Shown one piece after another: positions 1 to 6,358 of a DNA stretch of 36,099 nucleotides. How positions within the stretch are numbered: the first letter of the stretch is position 1; each line of letters starts with the position of its first letter. The notes below the pieces were generated by a model. The model ran no database searches. It was not told the DNA's origin and saw only the letters and a program-made list of their open reading frames with translations. This DNA is from Acidimicrobiaceae bacterium (lineage in GTDB: Bacteria > Actinomycetota > Acidimicrobiia > Acidimicrobiales > RAAP-2). Where the stretch lies: NCBI GenBank assembly GCA_003161575.1, contig PMOE01000090.1, positions 1 to 36,099 of the forward strand, read 5' to 3'. The position numbers and the translations under genes were made by a program.

Positions 1-97
1 GACTTCACCCATAGGAGCGTCGGTTCGGGGATGGTGCTCAGGGAGGGCGAGGCGATGGCCGGCGGTGTCCACAAGCGTGACTTCGTGGCTGATTCAG

Positions 98-142
98 ATG
101 GATATCAAAACATTCCAAGCCCTGTTCAGGGGCCAAAATCGC
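98..142. repeat. 45-bp direct repeat, copy 1
   Basis: An exact 45-bp match to 221-265. The repeat is more AT-rich than its surroundings at one end (GGATATCAAAACATTCC) and contains a short imperfect inverted repeat (GCCCTG-TT-CAGGGGC). No gene is convincing across it. It could be a recombinase arm site, an iteron-like site or a duplicated fragment. Confidence 0.85.
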
Positions 143-220
143 CGTCGGCCCACCGCTGCTCGCACCCTCGCGAACCCTCACCTCGATCACGGCATCACGG
201 TGACTCTGATGGATATCAAA

Positions 221-265
221 ATGGATATCAAAACATTCCAAGCCCTGTTCAGGGGCCAAAATCGC
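221..265. repeat. 45-bp direct repeat, copy 2
   Basis: Identical to 98-142 over 45 bp, with 78 bp between the copies. The first 12 bases (ATGGATATCAAA) are also present immediately upstream at 209-220, a short tandem duplication at the repeat edge. Two copies with a 78-bp gap do not make a CRISPR array. Confidence 0.85.
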
Positions 266-603
266 ATCACCTGCCCATGGCAGTACTCCGCGGATCCGAC
301 GAGCGCCTGGGCGAGCACGAGGTTCTATCCTCAGCCGACGTCCAGCTGTCCTGAGCGACGATCTCGCCAGCAGAACGCACGACGCCGCCTACTCGGTCGG
401 GGAGGCCACCTCGACCGGCTGCGCGTCGGTGGCGCCACCATGTCATCGGTGGCGGCTGCTGCGCCGCACCATCTGTTGTTGCCACGCTGAGCACGTGTCG
501 TTGAGCTCGGTGGTCTAACTTCCGCCGCCGTTCGCGTAGTTCGGTCTGACGTACCCCAATAATTCTGGCTCCGCCGGGGGCGTCGCCTATGGACGCAAGA
601 TAG
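266..603. other. Stretch without a recognisable gene
   Basis: Several open frames cross this stretch on both strands, but none has a recognisable protein family, a good ribosome binding site or a sensible composition. Low-complexity Arg/Pro/Ser-rich translations are typical of chance frames in high-GC DNA. It may be decayed element DNA. Confidence 0.5.
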
Positions 604-623
604 CCTTTTGTCCCCACAAAAGG
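604..623. repeat. Perfect 8-bp inverted repeat (hairpin)
   Basis: Arms CCTTTTGT (604-611) and ACAAAAGG (616-623) flank a CCCC loop. It lies upstream of the MobC-like gene and 38 bp from a second inverted repeat. This could be part of an oriT or a regulatory hairpin. It lacks a following T-run in either direction, so it is a poor intrinsic terminator. Confidence 0.75.
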
Positions 624-660
624 TCGGGGACTGATCGGACAACGGTTCATTTTTCGATCA

Positions 661-681
661 TTGATCCGTACTACGGATCAA
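661..681. repeat. Perfect 10-bp inverted repeat upstream of the MobC-like gene
   Basis: Arms TTGATCCGTA (661-670) and TACGGATCAA (672-681) surround a single C, giving a near-continuous 21-bp dyad. It sits 100 bp upstream of the MobC-like start. Ribbon-helix-helix accessory proteins such as MobC bind dyads near oriT and at their own promoters, so this is a candidate oriT or operator. That role is inferred from position and symmetry only. Confidence 0.7.
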
Positions 682-781
682 ATTTCTCCCGCACAAGGGG
701 CAATTGGGCCGACCGTTTCCTTATGGAGAAGGTTCGCCCAAACCGAGGGTGGGTCGCTTCGCTGAGCCGAAAGGTACCGCG

Positions 782-1231
782 ATGGGAACACCGAGCAGCC
801 GTCACAAGATCCCTACCGGGGGCCGGATGCAGTACCTGTTGGGTGGTCGCCACCGGGTCGTCCAGGTCCGGGTCTCAGACGCCGAATTCGAGGCCTTAGA
901 GGCCAAGGCCGTTGCCTCCGGGGTGTCGATCCCGCGCTATGTGATCGGGGCCGTCCTCGACGAGACATTGACGGTGGCCGAGCGCCGGTACTGGCTGATG
1001 GAGATCAATTCCCTCCTGCGTACGCTGGTCGGGGCGAGGAATCGCCTCGATGCCCTGATCGAACTGGGCCGTGCCGCGGGCAGTATCCCGCCCGAGGTAA
1101 CAACCGCCGCCAAGGCGCTCACCCGCATGGAGTCCAGGGTCACCGAGGCAGCTGCCAACTTCACCCGTGCCTTCGAGGAGACCGATCGCCGGGCCCGCCG
1201 AGAGGGCCCGGCAGAAGCGGAGTTGATATGA
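782..1231 (+). CDS. MobC-like plasmid mobilization relaxosome protein
   Basis: A 149-residue protein. The N-terminal half (about residues 24-60) has the pattern of a ribbon-helix-helix DNA-binding domain with a VVQVRVSDAEFEALEAKA strand-helix segment. The C-terminal half is helical and charged. This matches the MobC family of accessory proteins, which bind oriT and help the relaxase nick plasmid DNA. ATG 782 was chosen because it follows GAAAGG at a good distance; an in-frame ATG at 704 lacks such a site. Two inverted repeats lie just upstream. The relaxase that normally follows mobC is absent; a 30-codon ORF overlaps the stop instead. The family call rests on pattern and context, so is moderate. 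Confidence 0.65.
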   Translation: MGTPSSRHKIPTGGRMQYLLGGRHRVVQVRVSDAEFEALEAKAVASGVSIPRYVIGAVLDETLTVAERRYWLMEINSLLRTLVGARNRLDALIELGRAAGSIPPEVTTAAKALTRMESRVTEAAANFTRAFEETDRRARREGPAEAELI

Positions 1232-1320
1232 GCGCTGTCCGATCCAAGGTGACTGGCGATGTCCGCCGGACCCACGGGCCCATGATCTCCGGCGTGCTCG
1301 GGTGGGCCGGAAAGCCATGA
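1228..1320 (+). CDS. Short 30-residue ORF between MobC-like and HTH genes, possible relaxase remnant
   Basis: ATG at 1228 overlaps the MobC-like stop (ATGA), and its own stop at 1320 overlaps an ATG of the next gene (ATGA at 1317-1320). The product is 30 residues with no recognisable domain. In related elements a relaxase gene usually begins at this overlap. The simplest reading is that an internal deletion removed most of a relaxase gene and left its first codons fused to its last. It may instead be a leader that couples translation between its neighbours. Confidence 0.4.
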   Translation: MSAVRSKVTGDVRRTHGPMISGVLGWAGKP

Positions 1321-1517
1321 CCGTTCTCCCGGCCGACGTGCGTTCTCTCTCCTGGGCGGCCGAGCAGCTCGGGATCGGTGTCTCGACCGCCTATCGCCTG
1401 GCCGCTGCCGACCAGCTCCCAGGCGCCTTCAAGGTCGGCGCCCAATGGCGCGTGTCGGTGCCACGGTTCCTCCGTGAGGTCCACGGCGAGGCCCCGCTGG
1501 AACAAGTCGGTTCTTGA
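1317..1517 (+). CDS. Excisionase-type helix-turn-helix DNA-binding protein
   Basis: A small protein of 66 residues (71 if it starts at ATG 1302). The sequence LSWAAEQLGIGVSTAYRLAA and the following AFKVGAQWRVSVPRF match the MerR-like/HTH_17 excisionase fold: a helix-turn-helix followed by a wing with a conserved K-G-WRV pattern. Such proteins direct integrase towards excision or act as small regulators. It is encoded next to and convergent with the integrase, which supports an Xis role. ATG 1317 is preferred because it overlaps the upstream stop. Specific function is inferred. Confidence 0.75.
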   Translation: MTVLPADVRSLSWAAEQLGIGVSTAYRLAAADQLPGAFKVGAQWRVSVPRFLREVHGEAPLEQVGS

Positions 1518-1571
1518 AGGTTGCCGAGGCAACAATCCACAATGCCAACAGCCCTCGAAGTAGCAGCGACC

Positions 1572-2744
1572 TCAGGCCATCAGCGTTCGGCCCAGGGCCA
1601 CCGCCAGTTCCTTGTCTCGCTGAACGAGGGCGTGCGAGTACACCCGGAGCGTGATCGAGGGGTCAGAGTGCCCAAGTCGACCGCTCACCGTCACCGGATC
1701 GAAGCCGGCCGCGATGGCTTGGGTGGCCGAAAAGTGACGGAGCGCGTGCAAGTGCGTGTCCACGCCGGCCTTGGCGGCGACCCTCTTTGCGAACTTGGTG
1801 AGCACATCGGGTCGCACGGGCTCGGATCCGACCGGCGAGCGCGACCATACGAACCCGTCCGGGGGCACCGCCAGCTCGAGTTCGGCGGCGAGAGTCTCGG
1901 TGGCCGCCCACTGCCGCTGCAGCACGGCCATCCCGAGATCGTCGAGCCCTACTGTCCGGGCGGCATGTGTCTTCGTAGCCTTCTCCCCCCAGCCGCCCCC
2001 TGGCGTCTCGTAGACGCTGCGGGCGATGGTGATAACCCCACCGGCAAGGTCGACGTCGGACCAGCGCAGGGCGCACAACTCACCGCGGCGGGCCCCCGTA
2101 AGAGCGGCGACGACGAGGAGGCTCGCGAGGCCCGGGTCGAGGACCTCGGCCGCTTCAATGATCCGGCGAACCTCTTCGGGGGACGGCGCTTCGACTCTGG
2201 CCTGGTGCACCGGGGGTGGGCTGGCACGCCGCGCCACGTTGCGCTCGACGAGATCCCACCGCTCGGCCTGGTGCAACGAGGCGCCGATGAGGGCGTGCAC
2301 ACGGCGCACTGTGGCCGGCTTGGCGCCCTTCTCGGTCAGCTTTTGATACAGGCGATCGAGGTGGGCAGCCGTCAGCTTGTTGAGCTTCAGCCGGCCCAGA
2401 TCCGGTCGGATCACCTTCTCGGCGATGCGCCGGTACTCGCGCAACGTCGTGGGGGAGCGGCCGAGCGCCTTGCAGTGCTCGAGCCACCTGTCCAGCAGGT
2501 CACCGAACGTGCCCACATCAGCACCGATCTTCCCGGAATCAACCGACGTCACAAGCTTGGCCAGCTCGCGCGCGGCAATGCGCACGCCGCCGTAGACGGT
2601 CTTACTGATTTGGATGGGCGAACCGTTCGGGCGACGGCCCGCGTACACCCGAAGGCGCCACACGCCGGGCCGCACTTCTTGCATCCCGGGTCGCGCTCGC
2701 TTCGACGGGCTCACCAACGCCCAGTGTAGCCACGCTGTAGCCAC
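1572..2744 (-). CDS. Tyrosine recombinase / phage-type integrase
   Basis: 390 residues from the GTG at 2744. An N-terminal arm-binding and SAM-like core-binding region (about 25-175) precedes the catalytic domain (about 185-385). Visible catalytic residues are R219 in TGARRGE, H333-x-x-R336 in HLHALRH, H359 in LGHSD and Y369 in VYSHALV; K256 or K258 is the likely lysine. All five classical positions are present, so the enzyme looks intact. It probably recombines at the adjacent tRNA-Lys. The true start is uncertain: the first codons lie on two tandem TGTAGCCACG repeats, and an ATG at 2684 just before the conserved VRPGVWRLRVYAG segment is a good alternative. Confidence 0.92.
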   Translation of the reverse strand: MATAWLHWALVSPSKRARPGMQEVRPGVWRLRVYAGRRPNGSPIQISKTVYGGVRIAARELAKLVTSVDSGKIGADVGTFGDLLDRWLEHCKALGRSPTTLREYRRIAEKVIRPDLGRLKLNKLTAAHLDRLYQKLTEKGAKPATVRRVHALIGASLHQAERWDLVERNVARRASPPPVHQARVEAPSPEEVRRIIEAAEVLDPGLASLLVVAALTGARRGELCALRWSDVDLAGGVITIARSVYETPGGGWGEKATKTHAARTVGLDDLGMAVLQRQWAATETLAAELELAVPPDGFVWSRSPVGSEPVRPDVLTKFAKRVAAKAGVDTHLHALRHFSATQAIAAGFDPVTVSGRLGHSDPSITLRVYSHALVQRDKELAVALGRTLMA

Positions 2745-2745
2745 G
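2725..2745. repeat. Tandem 10-bp repeat between integrase and tRNA
   Basis: TGTAGCCACG occurs at 2725-2734 and again at 2736-2745, at the extreme 5' end of the longest integrase frame. The position between the integrase core frame and the presumed attachment site suits integrase arm-type sites or an autoregulatory site. Function is inferred from position. Confidence 0.5.
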
Positions 2746-2800
2746 ACCCCGTGGCTTTGTTCGCCCCCGTGCGGTCATAGGGCTTGGAACTGGGGCTTTG

Positions 2801-2875
2801 TGGTGCGCCCCTCGGGATTCGAACCCGAAACCTGCGGATTAAGAGTCCGTTGCTCTGCCGTTGAGCTAGAGGCGC
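2801..2875 (-). tRNA. tRNA-Lys (anticodon CUU)
   Basis: A complete 75-nt cloverleaf on the minus strand. The acceptor stem GCGCCTC/GGGGCGC is followed by discriminator A and an encoded CCA (2801-2803). The D arm is GCTC...GAGC, the anticodon loop CTCTTAA gives CUU, and the T arm TCGGG-TTCGAAT-CCCGA is perfect. The 27-43 pair is an A-C mismatch. The 3' end faces the integrase gene, so its 3' half is the likely attB core, restored by the inserted element. Confidence 0.95.
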
Positions 2876-2939
2876 ACCGAGAAGTGTAGGCGATGACCCA
2901 GGTCCAGCACCGCCAATCGGGTCCCACTGAGCCTCCGAG

Positions 2940-2959
2940 TATTCTGACAACGATGTCAG
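2940..2959. promoter_or_regulatory. Palindromic operator overlapping a -10-like box before the ETF gene
   Basis: CTGACAACGATGTCAG (2944-2959) is a perfect 6-4-6 palindrome and one of seven TGAC-R-N4-Y-GTCA sites in the window. TATTCT at 2940-2945 resembles a -10 element and overlaps its edge. Bound protein would block the promoter, so repression is the likely mode. It lies 22 bp upstream of the ETF start. Confidence 0.6.
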
Positions 2960-2981
2960 TGATGAAAGAGGGCGCGGCGCC

Positions 2982-4913
2982 GTGAGCGTCGAGACTGGAG
3001 TAGCGCCTTTGCCCATCGCGTCCCGTCCACTCCGTATTGCCGCCCTTATCAAGCAGGTGCCGGTGGCCGAGTCCCTCAGTCTCGGGCCCGACGGTCGACT
3101 TCGTCGTGACGGTACCGACCACGAGATGAACCCCTATTGCCGCCGTGCCGTTTCCAAAGGGGTGGAGCTGGCCCGGGCCTCGGACGGTTCGTGCACCGTC
3201 TTCACCCTCGGTCCCCAAGCCGCCGCCGACGTCTTGCGAGAGGCGATTGCCTGGGGGGCCGACGAGGGGGTCCACTTGTGTGACGCCGCTTTTTCGGGTT
3301 CTGACACATTGGCCACGGCCCGGGCTCTGGCGGCCGCCTTGGAACGGGAGGGTCCGTTCGATCTGGTCATAGTGGGGCGCAATTCGATCGACGGTGACAC
3401 CGGGCAGGTCGGCCCCGAGGTGGCCGAGCTGGCGGACCTCCCTTTCGCCTGCGGCGTCCGCCGGCTGGAGCTCGATGGGGACCTGCTGCGCCTCGAGCTC
3501 GAGCACGACGACGGCTTCGAAGAAGTGGAGCTGGCCTTGCCCGCTTTGATCTCGGTGGCTGAGCGCCTGTGCGAACCGTGCAAGGTCGACGCCGAAGGCC
3601 GCCGAGCGGTGCCCGCAGAGCGGATTCGCCTCCTCACATCGGCCGAGTTGGGCTCCGGACCCTGGGGGAGTGCGGGGAGCCCGACCGCGGTCGGGTCGGT
3701 CCGCACCCTGCCGCACGACCGAGCGGCCTTGCAGCTGGCCGGCGAGCTCGGCGCGCAGATAGAAGAGGCCGTCTCGATCCTCGCCCGGCGCGGTGCGCTC
3801 ACTCCAGGCATTCGTCGTACTGACGGCTCCGAAGAGCTCATTGAAGAGGCCGTCCGGTCGATCAGCTCGGCCGTGTCGGCAGAGGTTCCGGGTTCTGCCG
3901 ACCGGTCTCCCCCGATTGTGGCCGTCGTGCTCGAGCCCGGACGGCCAAAGGTCGGTGCCGAGCTGCTCGGTTCGGCCGCCCGGTTGGCCGCTGAAGTAGG
4001 GGGTGTGGTCGCAGCCATTTGCGCTCCCGGTTTCGAAGGGATCGATCGCCTGGGCGACCTGTGGGCTGACGAGGTCGTCGTGCTCGACGGTGCGGTGTCG
4101 GAGGAGGATGTCGCCGCCGGGCTGGCCGACTGGGCGCGAAGGCGCGCGCCCTGGGCAGTGCTGGCCCCAAGCACCGCCTTCGGTCGGGAGGTCGCCGGTC
4201 GTGCCGCAGCGGCACTCGGAGCGGGCCTCGTGGGCGATGCCATTGGTGTGGAAGTGATCGACGGCGTGCTTGTGGCGGCAAAGCCGGCGTTCTCCGGAGC
4301 GCTGGTCGCCGACATCACCTGCACCTCGGCGGTGCAATTGGCGACCGTGCGTCCGGGTGTCCTGCCGATTCCTGACCCTCGCCGCCACGAGGTGCCGGCG
4401 GTTCGGCAGAAGGTCGCTCCCCGGAACAGAGTGCGGGTCATCTCGAGAAGGCGGGACGATGACGTGGAGGTGCTCGCTCGGGCCGAGGTGGTCATCGGAG
4501 TCGGCACCGGCGTCCAGCCTCACGAGTACGAGCGGCTCAGCACCCTGGCGGCCATTCTCGGTGCGGAGATGGCCGCCACCCGCAAGGTCACCGACAAGGG
4601 CTGGGCCCCGCGGGCCCGCCAGGTTGGGATCACCGGTCGGAGCATCGCGCCACGCCTGTATGTGGCGATCGGCCTCAGCGGGAAGTTCAACCACGTCGTC
4701 GGGGTCCGCTCAGCGGGCACGGTGCTGGCCATCAACTCCGATCCCGACGCCCCCGTGTTCGGCCATGCCGACGTGGGCATTGTTGGGGACTGGCACGAGG
4801 TGCTCCCCCTATTGGAAGGGTCGTTGCGACGTCGCGCGGCCACGGTCAGTGGCGCGACCGGAGCCGGTGTGACGATGGCAGCTGAGCCCACCGCCGGCTG
4901 CCACATCGCCTAA
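2982..4913 (+). CDS. Fused electron transfer flavoprotein, beta-alpha order
   Basis: A single 643-residue chain. Residues about 17-260 are EtfB-like (IAALIKQVPV start, AMP/FAD-fold pattern, VGRNSIDGDTGQVGPEVAE). Residues about 308-640 are EtfA-like, with the FAD-binding C-terminal domain LYVAIGLSGKFNHVVG at 559-574 and INSDPDAP at 584-591. ETF carries electrons from acyl-CoA dehydrogenases to ETF:quinone oxidoreductase. Most bacteria use two separate genes; here a linker of about 50 residues joins them. The start is GTG 2982. It is the likely electron acceptor for the dehydrogenases at 6359 and 17447, which share its operator motif. Confidence 0.93.
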   Translation: MSVETGVAPLPIASRPLRIAALIKQVPVAESLSLGPDGRLRRDGTDHEMNPYCRRAVSKGVELARASDGSCTVFTLGPQAAADVLREAIAWGADEGVHLCDAAFSGSDTLATARALAAALEREGPFDLVIVGRNSIDGDTGQVGPEVAELADLPFACGVRRLELDGDLLRLELEHDDGFEEVELALPALISVAERLCEPCKVDAEGRRAVPAERIRLLTSAELGSGPWGSAGSPTAVGSVRTLPHDRAALQLAGELGAQIEEAVSILARRGALTPGIRRTDGSEELIEEAVRSISSAVSAEVPGSADRSPPIVAVVLEPGRPKVGAELLGSAARLAAEVGGVVAAICAPGFEGIDRLGDLWADEVVVLDGAVSEEDVAAGLADWARRRAPWAVLAPSTAFGREVAGRAAAALGAGLVGDAIGVEVIDGVLVAAKPAFSGALVADITCTSAVQLATVRPGVLPIPDPRRHEVPAVRQKVAPRNRVRVISRRRDDDVEVLARAEVVIGVGTGVQPHEYERLSTLAAILGAEMAATRKVTDKGWAPRARQVGITGRSIAPRLYVAIGLSGKFNHVVGVRSAGTVLAINSDPDAPVFGHADVGIVGDWHEVLPLLEGSLRRRAATVSGATGAGVTMAAEPTAGCHIA

Positions 4914-4961
4914 CAACCAGAAGGTGCGTTGCGGGTTGAGGCCTTCGACCGCCCGATTCGG

Positions 4962-6155
4962 TTATGCCAGCCCGAAGATCCGGGTGGCGTTCCCGCCGAT
5001 TATTTGAGCCCTCTCCTCGGCGGGGATGTGGCCCATCATCTCTTCGATCACCTTGCGCGAGTACGGCCAGTCGTTGCCATGGTGGGGGTAGTCGGTCGAC
5101 CACATCATGTTTTCGATACCCACGGAGTGGCGCGTGGCGATCCCGGCCCGGTCTGTGATGAAGGTGGCGGACAGGTTCCGGCGCCAGTAGAAGGAGGGGG
5201 GCTCTGAGATGGGGATGTTGCCCCAGCTCCGGTTGCGCCAGTAGCGGTCGTCCATCTGCTCGACGAAGTGGGCGATCCAGCCGACCCCGGTTTCGACCAG
5301 GACGATCTGCAGCACGGGGAACCGTTCGAAGACGCCGGTAAAGATGAGTTGACCGACGGTGTTCGGCACGGTCGAAAAGACGCCAGCCAGGCCTCCGACC
5401 GCCTTGGCGTTCGCCTTGGCCGACGTCCCTCCGTAGAGGTCCTTGCGGGTGCCGTCCGTGGTGGCCGTCTTGCCCGTGGCCGTCACCGCCGCCTTTCGGA
5501 TCGCCTGGCGGGCGCTCCGCGAGGTCAAGTTGATGTGGATGGCCACTGGGATCCCCGTCTCCTCGGCCGCCGCCCAGAAGGGGTCGTCGGCGTCGGTGAG
5601 TGAGTCCCCTCCAGACGGCCAGTTGGAGATGACCACGCCCTTGAACCCCTTGGCCGCCGATTTGCGCAGGTAGTCGACCGCGTCGTCGATCCCGGTCGAG
5701 GGCATCTGGGCCAGCCCGATCATTCGGGACGGGTCGGGGGCGCAGAACTGCTCGGAGAGGAACGAGTTGTAGGCGTCGACCCCGGCCCGGACGAAGTCGT
5801 CGTCGTCGTCACCGAGAAAGTGGCCGATCGTGCGCTGTGGGGCGAACACGAGCGCCGCGTCCACCCCGTCGAGGTCCATGTCCTTTAGGCGTTCAATCCC
5901 GTTGTAGCACCCTGGTCGGGCATCGTCGTAGGTGACCCCGGTCCAGCGGAACTCGTCGTAGGGCTTGCCCGGGGTGGCGACCAGACCAATCGGGTCGGGG
6001 TCGCTAGCCCCGGCGAACAGCCAGGCGTCGCCGCCCTCCTCGTCCTTGGTCAGCTGCGGCGCCCGGTCGAGGTAGCGCGTGGCGAGCCAGGTCTTCCAGA
6101 TGTCGGGTGGCTCGAGGATATGGGTGTCGGCGTCGACGATTCTTGGGATCGCCAT
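4962..6155 (-). CDS. Metal-dependent amidohydrolase (Amidohydro_2 family)
   Basis: 397 residues with a TIM-barrel amidohydrolase pattern of the PF04909 type, related to ACMSD and other hydrolases or decarboxylases. The N-terminus VDADTHILEPP holds D-x-D-T-H metal ligands in place of the usual HxH. A later VAIHIN strand and a C-terminal MWSTDYPHHGNDWPYS carry the expected His and Asp. Members of this branch are often annotated only as amidohydrolase and can be C-C hydrolases or decarboxylases. The start ATG is preceded by GAGGAGGT. It diverges from an acyl-CoA dehydrogenase gene, and two operator copies lie between them. Substrate unknown. Confidence 0.88.
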   Translation of the reverse strand: MAIPRIVDADTHILEPPDIWKTWLATRYLDRAPQLTKDEEGGDAWLFAGASDPDPIGLVATPGKPYDEFRWTGVTYDDARPGCYNGIERLKDMDLDGVDAALVFAPQRTIGHFLGDDDDDFVRAGVDAYNSFLSEQFCAPDPSRMIGLAQMPSTGIDDAVDYLRKSAAKGFKGVVISNWPSGGDSLTDADDPFWAAAEETGIPVAIHINLTSRSARQAIRKAAVTATGKTATTDGTRKDLYGGTSAKANAKAVGGLAGVFSTVPNTVGQLIFTGVFERFPVLQIVLVETGVGWIAHFVEQMDDRYWRNRSWGNIPISEPPSFYWRRNLSATFITDRAGIATRHSVGIENMMWSTDYPHHGNDWPYSRKVIEEMMGHIPAEERAQIIGGNATRIFGLA

Positions 6156-6242
6156 CCGGCGGACCTCCTCGTATACCAGCCTCGGGTGCCGCCGGGGGCA
6201 GTGGGCTGGCGCCTGCGCCGGGGACCTCGACAGGCCACGTCA

Positions 6243-6262
6243 CCCTGACGCGGATGTCAGGG
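6243..6262. promoter_or_regulatory. Palindromic operator, copy A, in divergent promoter
   Basis: CCCTGACGCGGATGTCAGGG has 7-bp arms around six bases. It sits between the divergent amidohydrolase and acyl-CoA dehydrogenase genes, and its centre is 36 bp from a second copy. It shares the TGAC-R-N4-Y-GTCA core. Confidence 0.6.
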
Positions 6263-6279
6263 ATGAGCGTAACACGGAG

Positions 6280-6297
6280 CCTGACGCCTGTGTCAGG
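6280..6297. promoter_or_regulatory. Palindromic operator, copy B, in divergent promoter
   Basis: CCTGACGCCTGTGTCAGG has 6-bp arms around six bases and the same TGAC-R-N4-Y-GTCA core. The pair probably controls the leftward amidohydrolase and rightward dehydrogenase separately or cooperatively. Confidence 0.6.
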
Positions 6298-6358
6298 TGG
6301 ATGTGTAACATCGGGCGGTCCCCGGGACCGACTGGCCCCGATTCTGAAAGGCTGACCT

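Larger units (their letters stand above)
1..2800. mobile_element. End of an integrated, probably mobilizable element at tRNA-Lys
   Basis: A MobC-like gene, an excisionase-type HTH gene and a convergent tyrosine integrase lie in the last 2 kb before the 3' end of a tRNA gene. The integrase begins about 57 bp from the tRNA CCA end. Integrase next to a tRNA 3' end is the standard arrangement of actinobacterial integrative elements, so the right boundary should fall in the tRNA 3' half. The left boundary is outside the window: I found no second copy of the tRNA 3' end between 1 and 2700. No relaxase or replication gene is visible here. The extent to position 1 is inferred. Confidence 0.7.

Noticed and set aside
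98-265. CRISPR array
   Set aside because: Only two copies of a 45-bp unit, separated by 78 bp, with no cas genes in the window and an irregular edge duplication. Could be revisited if more copies lie left of position 1.
604-623. Intrinsic terminator
   Set aside because: The hairpin stem is AT-rich and neither side has the following run of T expected of a terminator; position upstream of mobC fits an oriT or operator better.
1-2700. Second attachment site (copy of the tRNA 3' end)
   Set aside because: No stretch matching the tRNA T arm and acceptor end was found in this interval; the other boundary must lie outside the window.
1521-2729. Plus-strand frame of 402 codons opposite the integrase
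   Set aside because: The minus strand encodes an integrase with all catalytic residues; the opposite frame has no family pattern.
2775-4694. Long antisense frame opposite the ETF gene (639 codons)
   Set aside because: His/Arg/Gly-rich translation with no domain; a shadow of the strongly supported ETF fusion. Similar shadows at 9185-10702, 11069-12652 and 15933-17342 were dropped for the same reason.
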